Shown here one piece after another: positions 14,547-20,525 of a stretch of DNA of 20,525 nucleotides. The stretch's first letter is position 1; each line of letters opens with the position of its first letter. The DNA is taken from positions 1 through 20,525 of the forward strand of contig CAZHTS010000081.1 of NCBI GenBank assembly GCA_964535315.1, in the 5' to 3' direction. The translations under genes and the position numbers were made by a program. The notes beneath the pieces are model-generated. The model did no database searches. It was given only the letters and a program-made list of their open reading frames with translations, and was not told where the DNA came from. The DNA comes from CAZHTS01 sp964535315. Lineage in GTDB: Bacteria; Chloroflexota; Anaerolineae; Anaerolineales; Anaerolineaceae.

Positions 14547-14577
14547 CGCCAGGTCCCCAGAATGTGGGGGCCTGGCG
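14547..14577. terminator. 12-bp hairpin after the MerR gene
   Basis: CGCCAGGTCCCC (14547-14558) pairs with GGGGGCCTGGCG (14566-14577) along 12 bp with one G-T wobble and a 7-nt loop. It lies between the end of the MerR gene and the M23 promoter, where a terminator is expected. As with the hairpin at 11496-11537, no T-tract follows on either strand. Confidence 0.5.
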
Positions 14578-14677
14578 GCTGCTTGCTCTTTCACGTGGTA
14601 GATGGTCGCACTGCCACGCCGTTGAACGGGGTATATTGCTGGCTAAGGCCTGATAGATGAGCGCCGGTATCTCTGAC

Positions 14678-15484
14678 CTAACAACCCGAGGCGGCCAGCA
14701 TCTGGTTCAGGAAGGCTTCCTGCTGCGGGGTGAAGGCTTTGGGGAAGGGCGATTGTTCGGGAGGCAGGGCGCTGACCTGCTGCCAGAATTTTTGCAGTCC
14801 GGCGCTGACACCGGGATCGCCGCGGGTGAACTCGCCGATCAGCGCCCTCCAGCGCCCGGCGAGGGCCTGCGCCTCGGCGCCGGCGGGGTCGCTGCCGGCG
14901 TCGGCCAGGCGTTTGACCTCGGCAAACAATTCGCTCCACTTGCGATCTGCCTCACGCTGGTCGGCTTCGCTCCAGTCTTTGCCCCATTCGGCCAGCTTGT
15001 GGTGGTCTTCTGCACTATAGGCGGCCGCGGATAATTCGCTGAGTTGCTGCATCTGGGTTTCGTCAAAATACTGGCGAATCCATTCGTTCTTTTCTTTCAT
15101 CTGTATTACCTCGATGATCTGTAGGATGGGTTCCCAACTGGGGGGACCGTCATTGATCTGTGCTTCGGTTTCCTGGATGGTCTGGAGAATCATCTCGAGA
15201 TGCTCTTTGCGTTGTTGCAGCATGGCCTTTTGGATGGCCAGCATTTCTTTGAAACGCTGCGGGCCGTGCGCCAGACAGCGGCGGATCTCTTCGAGCGAGA
15301 AGCCCAGGTATCTCAACCCGAGGATCTGTTGCAGGCGCGGGTAGTCTTCGTCGCTGTACAGGCGGTAGCCCGACTCGGATACATGAGACGGCGACAAGAG
15401 CCCCAACTGGTCATAATAACGCAAGGTGCGTACAGAAACCGAAGCCCGTCTGGCAAATTGCCCGATACGATAGGTTTTATTCAC
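14678..15484 (-). CDS. MerR-family regulator with TipAS ligand domain
   Basis: This 268-aa protein begins with a MerR winged helix (YRIGQFARRASVSVRTLRYYDQLGLL, residues 5-30; wing SGYRLYSDEDYPRL), followed by the long dimerisation helix (about 75-110). A TipAS antibiotic-recognition domain occupies about 130-265, ending FTPQQEAFLNQML. In Streptomyces TipAL this domain traps thiopeptides and switches on its own promoter; here the ligand is unknown. The start is GTG 15484 because AGGAGG lies seven bases before it; a TTG one codon earlier is too close. Its own promoter has the 19-bp spacer and central dyad typical of MerR control, so it is probably autoactivated. It is downstream of the MBOAT gene on the same strand. 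Confidence 0.93.
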   Translation of the reverse strand: MNKTYRIGQFARRASVSVRTLRYYDQLGLLSPSHVSESGYRLYSDEDYPRLQQILGLRYLGFSLEEIRRCLAHGPQRFKEMLAIQKAMLQQRKEHLEMILQTIQETEAQINDGPPSWEPILQIIEVIQMKEKNEWIRQYFDETQMQQLSELSAAAYSAEDHHKLAEWGKDWSEADQREADRKWSELFAEVKRLADAGSDPAGAEAQALAGRWRALIGEFTRGDPGVSAGLQKFWQQVSALPPEQSPFPKAFTPQQEAFLNQMLAASGC

Positions 15485-15515
15485 CAACCAACCTCCTGAG
15501 GATCCTCACGCAGCC

Positions 15516-15546
15516 AGTATAAAGCATGACGTAACGTCAGAGTCAA
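15516..15546 (-). promoter_or_regulatory. MerR-type promoter with 19-bp spacer and central dyad
   Basis: On the minus strand, TTGACT (15546-15541) and TATACT (15521-15516) are separated by exactly 19 bp. The over-long spacer contains the perfect 13-bp palindrome TGACGTTACGTCA (15539-15527). MerR regulators bind such a dyad and untwist the DNA to bring -35 and -10 into register. A second perfect palindrome TGAGGATCCTCA (15497-15508) lies at the start of the transcript next to the ribosome binding site. Confidence 0.8.
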
Positions 15547-15563
15547 GAGGGAAAATTGTTTTC

Positions 15564-16958
15564 TTAAAACTGGCCGTAAATGAACGGGCGGGCATCGCTG
15601 CCGCGCACGACGCTGAGAGTCAGCAAGGCAAGCAGGGTCACCAGGGCGGCGATGGTTGCCACGGAGCGCAGCCAGCCGGGCAAACGCAAGCGCTCGCTTT
15701 CCCACAGGTCAAGTGCGAGGGTTAATCCACCGGTCAGGAAGATGGCGGGCAGATAGTGGGGCAGCCATTGCATCTGCTGGAAGCTGAACAGGCCCGCCAG
15801 GAAACGGCCGGCCGCGGCGAAGCTGGAGGAACGGAATAGGACCCAGCCGACCCCGGTCAGGTGAAAGGTGAGCAGGCCGGTGAGGAGCGCCTGCCAGCGG
15901 CGAACGGGTTTGAGGTTGAGCAGGCGCTCGATCGAGAGCAAAATGCCGTGCCAGGCGCCCCAGGCGATGAAGCTCCAGGCGGCGCCGTGCCACAGGCCGA
16001 TGAGCAGCATGGTGATCAGGTTGGCGGCAATCTGGATCAGGCGAGGATATCGCCGCCCGCTGCGGCTCAACAGGGCGCGGCTGAGGGGGAAGAACAGGTA
16101 TTCGCGAAACCACTGGGTGAGGGACATATGCCAGCGGTTCCAGAAATCGGTCAGGGTGCTGGCCAGATACGGCTGGCGGAAATTTTGCGGTAGCTGGAAA
16201 CCCAACAACAGGGCCGAGCCGCGCGCCAGATCGGTGTAGCCGGAGAAATCGGCGTAGAGCTGGATGGCGTAGAGATAAAAGCCCTGGACATAGAGCGGCG
16301 CAGGAAAGACGCCGGGCAGATCGGCGGCGCGGTAGGCCACGTCGGCCAGCCCGGCCAGGCTGTCGGCGATGATCATCTTTTTGACCAGGCCGCGCAGTAA
16401 CAGGCCGAGGGCAGCGCGGCGGTCTGGGGGAGCTGGCTGCTGATTGCATTGGGCCAGGAAAGCCGCGGGCGAGACGAACGGGCCGGCGATGAGCCGGGGG
16501 AAGAAGGCCAGATAAAGGGCCAGGTCGCTCCAACCGGCCGGGGCGAGCTTTTTGCGATAGATTTCGGTGGTATAGCTGATGCTTTGAAAGGTGTAAAACG
16601 AAATGCCAATGGGGAGGATCAGCGCCAGAGCGGGGGAGGGGGGCTGCCCCAGGGCGATTTGCAGGTTTTCGAGGAAAAAGTTGGCGTATTTGAACAGGCC
16701 GAGCAGGCCCAGGTTGAGCATCACGCTGAGGGCCGCCAGGAGGTGGGGATGGCGACCGGCGGCGATGGCCCGGGCGAGGAAATAGACGGCTGCGGTCAGC
16801 GCGGCAAGCAGCAGGGCGAAGCGCAGGTCAAACAGGGCATAAAAGAGGTAACTGGCGCATAACAACGCCAGTTTGCGGGCGCGGCCGGCGGGCAGGCGTT
16901 CGTAGAGCAGAACGACCAGTAAAAGGAAGAGCAGGTAGCGGGGGGTGTGGAGCAGCAT
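15564..16958 (-). CDS. MBOAT-family membrane O-acyltransferase (AlgI-like)
   Basis: This is a 464-aa polytopic membrane protein of the AlgI/DltB type. It has many hydrophobic helices and the family blocks LPIGISFYTFQSISY (115-129), FFPRLIAGPF (152-161), LYADFSGYTDLARG (234-247), DFWNRWHMSLTQWFREYLFFPL (271-292) and LWHGAAWSF (322-330), with the likely catalytic His324 and the conserved His277. Such proteins pass acyl groups, usually acetyl, across the membrane for O-acylation of an exported polysaccharide, teichoic acid or glycolipid. The ATG shares one base with the stop of the preceding SGNH gene (TGATG), so the pair is coupled. The two probably work as AlgI does with AlgJ/AlgX, or DltB with DltD. 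The acceptor glycan is not encoded nearby. Confidence 0.93.
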   Translation of the reverse strand: MLLHTPRYLLFLLLVVLLYERLPAGRARKLALLCASYLFYALFDLRFALLLAALTAAVYFLARAIAAGRHPHLLAALSVMLNLGLLGLFKYANFFLENLQIALGQPPSPALALILPIGISFYTFQSISYTTEIYRKKLAPAGWSDLALYLAFFPRLIAGPFVSPAAFLAQCNQQPAPPDRRAALGLLLRGLVKKMIIADSLAGLADVAYRAADLPGVFPAPLYVQGFYLYAIQLYADFSGYTDLARGSALLLGFQLPQNFRQPYLASTLTDFWNRWHMSLTQWFREYLFFPLSRALLSRSGRRYPRLIQIAANLITMLLIGLWHGAAWSFIAWGAWHGILLSIERLLNLKPVRRWQALLTGLLTFHLTGVGWVLFRSSSFAAAGRFLAGLFSFQQMQWLPHYLPAIFLTGGLTLALDLWESERLRLPGWLRSVATIAALVTLLALLTLSVVRGSDARPFIYGQF

Positions 16959-18172
16959 CAGGGGCAGGGGGTGTCTTGCAGGGTGCGGGCAGCCAGGTCG
17001 GCGACGATGCGGTGACCGGCGGCGTTCCAGTGCGAGTCATAGCGCATGAAGGGATCCTGTCCGGCGCGCACGGCGGCGGTCATGGCGGCGGCGGGGTCGA
17101 GCAGCAGGAGGTGATGCTGTTGGGCGTAGGCGGCGAGAACGTCCCGACCGGCCAGAACGTTGCTGCGAATGGTGGCGACGTCGCTGCTCCCCATTGGGTT
17201 GGAGACCAGCCTGCCATCCTGATCGCTTTGCAGGGGATGGAGGCCGGTCAGGGTGGGGTTGAGCTGCTCAGGATAGACGGCGAGGGGAAAATAGATATCC
17301 GGTTTGGCGGGGGCGTATAACAGCGCCAGACAGGCGCCCTGGCGTTCGGTTTCCTGGCGGATGCGTTCCAGGTCGGCGCTGAAAGCGCGCCACTGCTGGC
17401 TGGCGCGGATGGCGGCGGCGTCGACGGTCAGGGTATCCAGGTAGTGCAGGCAGCAGGTGAGTTCGGTCTGGCGGCCAGGCAGGTCGAGCGTCAGAGGATA
17501 GACGGGCTGAGGGTTTTGGGCCAGGTTTTGCAGCCACAACGGGCGGCCGAAATACTGGATGACGGGCGGCAGCAGGCCCTCGACCAACAGGCCGGGCGCA
17601 GTGGCGTAAGCGAGGATATCGATGGAGGGCTGCACCTCGACCACCACCCACCGCGGGCGGCGCAGGGCGGCGTATTGATGCAGATAGGTTTCTTTGACGT
17701 CCATACTGCTGCCGGGTTGGGAGAGGTTCCATACCTGCCAGCCGGTCTGATCGGTGAGAAGCTGCGGCCAGGGGCGCGCCTGCTGGGCGCCGAGGGAAAT
17801 GGAGCGCCCCAGGACGACCACGTCAACCTGTTCGGGCAGCGGCGGGTCGTTGCGAAAGCCCAGTTCGTCGGTTTGCAGGCGGACGTGTGCTTCCAGACTG
17901 TCTGCACCGGCGGGGATGGGGCGAATGAGATCCGGGCGCCAGAAAAAGGCGTCGGCGTCGCTGTAGCGGACGTCGTACTCCTGGACGGTGAGCGGTGGAT
18001 CGATGGGGGCGGGTAATGCCATGCCGCGCACCAACAGGCGCGGGTTGACGCGCAGGATGGCTTCGAGCAGCAACAGGCCAAGAATCACACCTGCCGTCAG
18101 GTTGAACAGAGCCTGGAGCATACGCCAGGGGTGGATTTTGGGCGGCAAAGAGGCGTTCACGGGGGCGCTCAC
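16958..18172 (-). CDS. SGNH-fold acyltransferase/esterase partner of the MBOAT protein
   Basis: This 404-aa protein has one N-terminal membrane anchor (about residues 19-41) and an extracytoplasmic domain of SGNH type. The nucleophile is probably Ser124 in VVVLGRSISLG, where the usual GDS reads GRS. The second block is Asn149 to Gly154 (WNLSQPGSS). The third is Asp379-x-His381 in YDSHWNAAGH, a D-x-HW-N-x2-G pattern also found in AlgX/AlgJ-type acetyltransferases. It likely receives acyl groups from the MBOAT protein and places them on a surface glycan. The GTG start at 18172 overlaps the cupredoxin stop by four bases (GTGA), and the stop overlaps the MBOAT start, so three genes are translationally linked. 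Precise chemistry and acceptor are inferred only. Confidence 0.82.
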   Translation of the reverse strand: MSAPVNASLPPKIHPWRMLQALFNLTAGVILGLLLLEAILRVNPRLLVRGMALPAPIDPPLTVQEYDVRYSDADAFFWRPDLIRPIPAGADSLEAHVRLQTDELGFRNDPPLPEQVDVVVLGRSISLGAQQARPWPQLLTDQTGWQVWNLSQPGSSMDVKETYLHQYAALRRPRWVVVEVQPSIDILAYATAPGLLVEGLLPPVIQYFGRPLWLQNLAQNPQPVYPLTLDLPGRQTELTCCLHYLDTLTVDAAAIRASQQWRAFSADLERIRQETERQGACLALLYAPAKPDIYFPLAVYPEQLNPTLTGLHPLQSDQDGRLVSNPMGSSDVATIRSNVLAGRDVLAAYAQQHHLLLLDPAAAMTAAVRAGQDPFMRYDSHWNAAGHRIVADLAARTLQDTPCP

Positions 18173-18558
18173 GGCTGCACGACGACGAGCACGGCGCGCA
18201 TGCCCTGGTCGAAATGTTCGGGGCAGACGATATCGTATTCACCGGCGGCCGGGGGGGCGGTGAAGTGGGCGGTGACCGTTTCGCCGGCGGGCACCTCGAT
18301 TTGCCAGAGGACGGGAACGGGGGTGGCGCTGGCGGGTTGGGGGGTGAAGGGTTTGCCGGCCAGCGCCCAGCGATGGGCAACGGCATCCTGGTTGGTCAGG
18401 GTGATGGCGACGGTTTCGGCAGCGTTGACGCGCCATAACATGGGGGCAAAGCGGTTGTCTTGCATGCGCACCTGCAGGCTGCTCTGGCCAGGGACGACGG
18501 TGGGGGCGCTGCAGGCGGTCAGGAGCAGCAGGCAAAGGAGCGAAATGAGACGTTTCAT
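18169..18558 (-). CDS. Cupredoxin (type-1 copper) lipoprotein
   Basis: This 129-aa exported protein has a lipoprotein signal with lipobox LTAC (Cys16) and a plastocyanin/auracyanin-like beta-sandwich. The full type-1 copper set is visible: His62 (AVAHRW), then Cys112-x2-His115-x4-Met120 (CPEHFDQGM). Such proteins carry single electrons or handle copper on the outer face of the membrane. A short Pro/Ala-rich insertion lies near 73-84. The gene sits 18 nt after a one-TM protein and overlaps the SGNH acyltransferase gene by four bases; that partnership is unusual, and no respiratory gene is nearby. It could also be a copper-free cupredoxin fold, but the intact ligands argue against this. Confidence 0.87.
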   Translation of the reverse strand: MKRLISLLCLLLLTACSAPTVVPGQSSLQVRMQDNRFAPMLWRVNAAETVAITLTNQDAVAHRWALAGKPFTPQPASATPVPVLWQIEVPAGETVTAHFTAPPAAGEYDIVCPEHFDQGMRAVLVVVQP

Positions 18559-18576
18559 ACGGCGTGCGATGGTTCC

Positions 18577-19260
18577 TTACCAGGCGCGGGTGTAAAACAG
18601 GCTGTAGATGCGGTAACCGTCTTCCAGGAAGGTTTGCAGGGTTTCTGGATCAAGCGTCTGGCGGGGACGATAGAAGAGCAGCAGGTTGCCGTTGGTCTCC
18701 AGGTTGATTTCTTTGCTATCGGCTTCGATGGCCTGCAGGACACGTTCGCTGAACAGGGAGCGCACGGCGGTTTCGTCCTGGCCGCGCAGCTGGTATTTAC
18801 TGGAGAACTGCGGGCGGTTTTCAAAGTTGATGTCCTGGCCGATGAACAGGCTTTTGAGCGCGTCGCCCAGCCCTTCGGGGCGCAGGTGAAAGGCGGGCAG
18901 GGGGACGTCTTGCAGCTCAAAGAAAATGCCGGCAAAGTGGTGGGTGTGGCGATGCTTGCCGCTGCCGGTGGTATAGCGGTATTCAAAGATCTGAATGGGG
19001 GCATGGCGCGTGGAGCCCAACAGTTGATGGACAACTTTGCGCGAATGCCCGTGGGTAAACAGGTTGAAGCTCCGCCAGGCAGACGGGACATCCGGCTCAC
19101 CGGCCCGGTATTGCAGACCCATTTGCAGGGCGGCTTGTTGCAGGGCTTCGGTGCGTTGTTTTTCGCGGCGGGCAAGGTAGACGTTTAGAAGTATCACCAG
19201 GGCTATTGTGCCCAGGACGATGAAGCCCATGATGGCATATACCGGAAGTAGATCGCTCAT
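18577..19260 (-). CDS. One-TM protein of unknown function
   Basis: I do not recognise the family. The product is 227 aa: a single membrane helix at about residues 7-27, a basic, charged region (LARREKQRTEALQQAALQMG), then a mixed alpha/beta domain, probably cytoplasmic. A histidine-rich stretch (SGKHRHTHH, about 102-110) stands in the middle, and the C-terminal part contains LETNGNLLLFYRPRQTLDPE. The frame is open to 19446, but ATG 19260 is chosen because AAGGAGG lies eight bases upstream and the helix then starts at the normal distance. It is the first gene of the apparent operon with the cupredoxin and the SGNH/MBOAT pair. The histidine cluster might bind metal, which would fit the cupredoxin neighbour; this is speculation. 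Confidence 0.75.
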   Translation of the reverse strand: MSDLLPVYAIMGFIVLGTIALVILLNVYLARREKQRTEALQQAALQMGLQYRAGEPDVPSAWRSFNLFTHGHSRKVVHQLLGSTRHAPIQIFEYRYTTGSGKHRHTHHFAGIFFELQDVPLPAFHLRPEGLGDALKSLFIGQDINFENRPQFSSKYQLRGQDETAVRSLFSERVLQAIEADSKEINLETNGNLLLFYRPRQTLDPETLQTFLEDGYRIYSLFYTRAW

Positions 19261-19378
19261 GACGACACCCTCCTTGAGGTTTTGGGTATGACTCCAGCCG
19301 GTCTGGTGTGAGGTGTTTTTATGATTGTACATCATTATGGTAAGATAAGCGGCAACACGTATGGGAGATGATCGGGCG

Positions 19379-19912
19379 ATGAGCGAACAACGCAATACAG
19401 GTGACTGGCAGAGGGGGTGGTGGCAGTGGTTGGTGACTGAGCGCATTCTAGCTCATCCGTTGGTTTCGATCCTGGCAGGTTTGTTAGGGGTGGGCGTGTT
19501 TACAGTGTGGATCAGCCGGCGGTTGGAGGGCGAGCGCCGGGCGGATATCCTGATTTACGATGCGCCAATAGGCTTTGTGTTTGTGACGTTTGTGCTGGAT
19601 CGGCTGCAACTGGGGCGCGCTTTGCTGGCCTGGCGCAGCGTGGTCGATGCGCTGGCGGTGGCGCTGGCACTCAGCCGGGCGTTTTACGAGGTGCCGTTTA
19701 TCTCCGGACACGCCCTGTTTTTGAGCTATGCGCTGTTTACCTGCCGGGGGTGGGTTGCCCGGTTGGCGGCGGGACTGGTTTTGTTGCAGGTGTTGTATTT
19801 GAAGGTGGTGGCCTGGGGCGACCCGACGGTGTACGGCGGCATGCTGGTGGGTGTAGCGCTGGCCCTGGTCTGGCGCAGGCTGGCGGTTAGCGGTAGCTCT
19901 GCTGGATGCTGA
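19379..19912 (+). CDS. Small polytopic membrane protein, PAP2-like remnant possible
   Basis: This 177-aa protein has about five hydrophobic segments (near residues 29-46, 62-75, 86-99, 110-121 and 127-146, with another to 165). Family assignment is uncertain. The stretch FISGHALFLSYALF (107-120) followed about 35 residues later by WGDPTVYGGMLVGVAL recalls the second and third motifs of PAP2 phosphatases (SGH, then a late acidic residue and glycine), but the first motif and the final catalytic histidine are not seen. GGGAG at 19364-19368 supports ATG 19379; ATG 19361 would add six residues. It is divergent from the one-TM gene, and its 3' end overlaps the lytic transglycosylase gene by 26 bases in convergent orientation. 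Confidence 0.68.
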   Translation: MSEQRNTGDWQRGWWQWLVTERILAHPLVSILAGLLGVGVFTVWISRRLEGERRADILIYDAPIGFVFVTFVLDRLQLGRALLAWRSVVDALAVALALSRAFYEVPFISGHALFLSYALFTCRGWVARLAAGLVLLQVLYLKVVAWGDPTVYGGMLVGVALALVWRRLAVSGSSAGC

Positions 19913-20453
19913 GCACCAGGTCGGCGTAGGTGTAGCCGGCGTTGGCGGGGCCGTAAGAGCGCAACGCTTCGCGCAGACTGCCATAGCGCTGGTACAGGCT
20001 GGCGAGCATCTGGCTGCCGAAGGCGATGTTGTATTCGGGGTCGAGCAGCTGCTGTGAGGTGGGGCGGTCGGCAAAGCAGGGGCCGTTGATGCACATGAAG
20101 CCGGCTGCCAGTCCATCGCGGGGCATGACCTGCATCAGGCCGACGGCGCCGCTGCTGGAGTAGGCGCCGGGTTCGCCGCGGCTTTCTTGAAAAATGACGG
20201 CGGCAATGAGGGTGGCTTCCAGGTTGTACTGTCGGGCGTATTTTTCGATCAGCGGGCACCATTGGCGCACCGAGGTGGGGTAGTTTTGGCTGAGTGAGCA
20301 GGGGCCGTCTGGCAGGGTTTGAACGCCGGCGGCCATTGGCATCGGGGCGGCGGCATCTACCGGCTGTGGGTTGGCGATCAGGCCGGTGATCAGGGTGATG
20401 AACAGGCCGGCAAGAAAGAGACAGGGGAAGAGGGTTGAGTCGATGCGCTGCAT
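19887..20453 (-). CDS. Soluble lytic transglycosylase (SLT domain), exported
   Basis: This 188-aa protein has a signal peptide or membrane anchor (about residues 8-27) and an SLT lysozyme-like domain from about 65 to 188. The catalytic glutamate is Glu90 in FQESRGEPGAYSSSGAVGLMQVMP, and the C-terminal motif YNIAFGSQMLASLYQRYGSLREALRSYGPANAGY is complete. It cleaves the glycan strand of peptidoglycan, forming anhydromuramic ends. Four cysteines (52, 66, 121, 126) fall in the exported part and could form disulphides. It has its own promoter upstream. Its stop codon lies inside the end of the convergent membrane-protein gene. Confidence 0.9.
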   Translation of the reverse strand: MQRIDSTLFPCLFLAGLFITLITGLIANPQPVDAAAPMPMAAGVQTLPDGPCSLSQNYPTSVRQWCPLIEKYARQYNLEATLIAAVIFQESRGEPGAYSSSGAVGLMQVMPRDGLAAGFMCINGPCFADRPTSQQLLDPEYNIAFGSQMLASLYQRYGSLREALRSYGPANAGYTYADLVLSIQQSYR

Positions 20454-20482
20454 GGTTTCTAAACCTGTAAGGGTGTGGTTCT

Positions 20483-20511
20483 ATTATAGTAAATATGTTC
20501 TATTATTGCAA
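20483..20511 (-). promoter_or_regulatory. Sigma-70-type promoter of the lytic transglycosylase gene
   Basis: On the minus strand, TTGCAA (20511-20506) and TATAAT (20488-20483) are separated by 17 bp. The -10 is perfect and the -35 matches at four of six bases. The expected start is near 20476, giving a leader of about 23 nt. The plus-strand word GTTCTATTAT occurs twice here (20478-20487 and 20497-20506), overlapping the promoter, and may be an operator repeat. Confidence 0.6.
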
Positions 20512-20525
20512 GGGGGAGAGGGGGG

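Noticed and set aside
14592..14629. CACGTG and CCGTTGAACGG palindromes between the MerR and M23 genes
   Set aside because: Both are short, and no link to a promoter or regulator could be shown.
15709..16533. 274-aa minus-strand open frame in another phase of the MBOAT gene
   Set aside because: The MBOAT frame carries all family motifs; this one is rich in Arg, Pro and Ala and has none.
19261..19446. 62-residue N-terminal extension of the one-TM protein
   Set aside because: ATG 19260 has AAGGAGG eight bases upstream, and the extension would cover the divergent promoter region and overlap the plus-strand membrane gene.

Overview
The window is a GC-rich bacterial chromosome segment with tightly packed genes. 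The gene families (class-II-type bifunctional AdhE under a Rex-like site, GT4 and DedA-like membrane genes, heterodimeric ABC exporter, ECF sigma with a fused anti-sigma/RseB-like protein, MBOAT/SGNH pair, cupredoxin lipoprotein, several drug-sensing regulators) fit a Chloroflexota (Anaerolineae-like) genome. That placement is an inference from gene content, not from a marker gene. I see no rRNA, tRNA, CRISPR array, transposase, integrase or phage gene.

Layout. 1-374: non-coding, with repeat-like hairpins, a terminator-like hairpin, and a promoter overlapped by a near-perfect Rex operator. 375-3026 (+): AdhE. 3041-4931 (-): DedA-type membrane protein followed by a GT4 glycosyltransferase. 5062-9288 (+): MarR regulator under a strong sigma-70 promoter, then two overlapping ABC exporter genes that form one asymmetric heterodimer. 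9363-11481 (+): ECF sigma factor overlapping its zinc-finger anti-sigma factor, which is fused to a secreted RseB/LolA-like domain and has a second ribosome binding site inside. 11636-12199 (+): HD-domain hydrolase.

From 12203 nearly everything is on the minus strand. In transcription order (right to left) these are: a soluble lytic transglycosylase at the right edge; a one-TM protein of unknown function, a type-1 copper (cupredoxin) lipoprotein, an SGNH acyltransferase and an MBOAT O-acyltransferase, which look like one operon; a MerR/TipAS regulator with its own 19-bp-spacer promoter; an M23 peptidase lipoprotein overlapping an AraC/GyrI regulator; and a VOC-fold protein. One small plus-strand membrane protein (19379-19912) overlaps the end of the transglycosylase gene convergently.

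How the genes may work together: the left end is redox-controlled fermentation; the middle is drug sensing and efflux plus envelope-stress sigma signalling; the right half is envelope modification (O-acylation of a surface glycan, peptidoglycan hydrolysis) mixed with small-molecule-sensing regulators (MarR, AraC-GyrI, MerR-TipAS). The most distinctive items are the copper-lipoprotein/O-acyltransferase operon, the anti-sigma fusion with an internal start, the MerR promoter with its central dyad, the Rex site, and a set of genes whose -10 boxes lie so close to the start codon that leaderless transcripts are likely.
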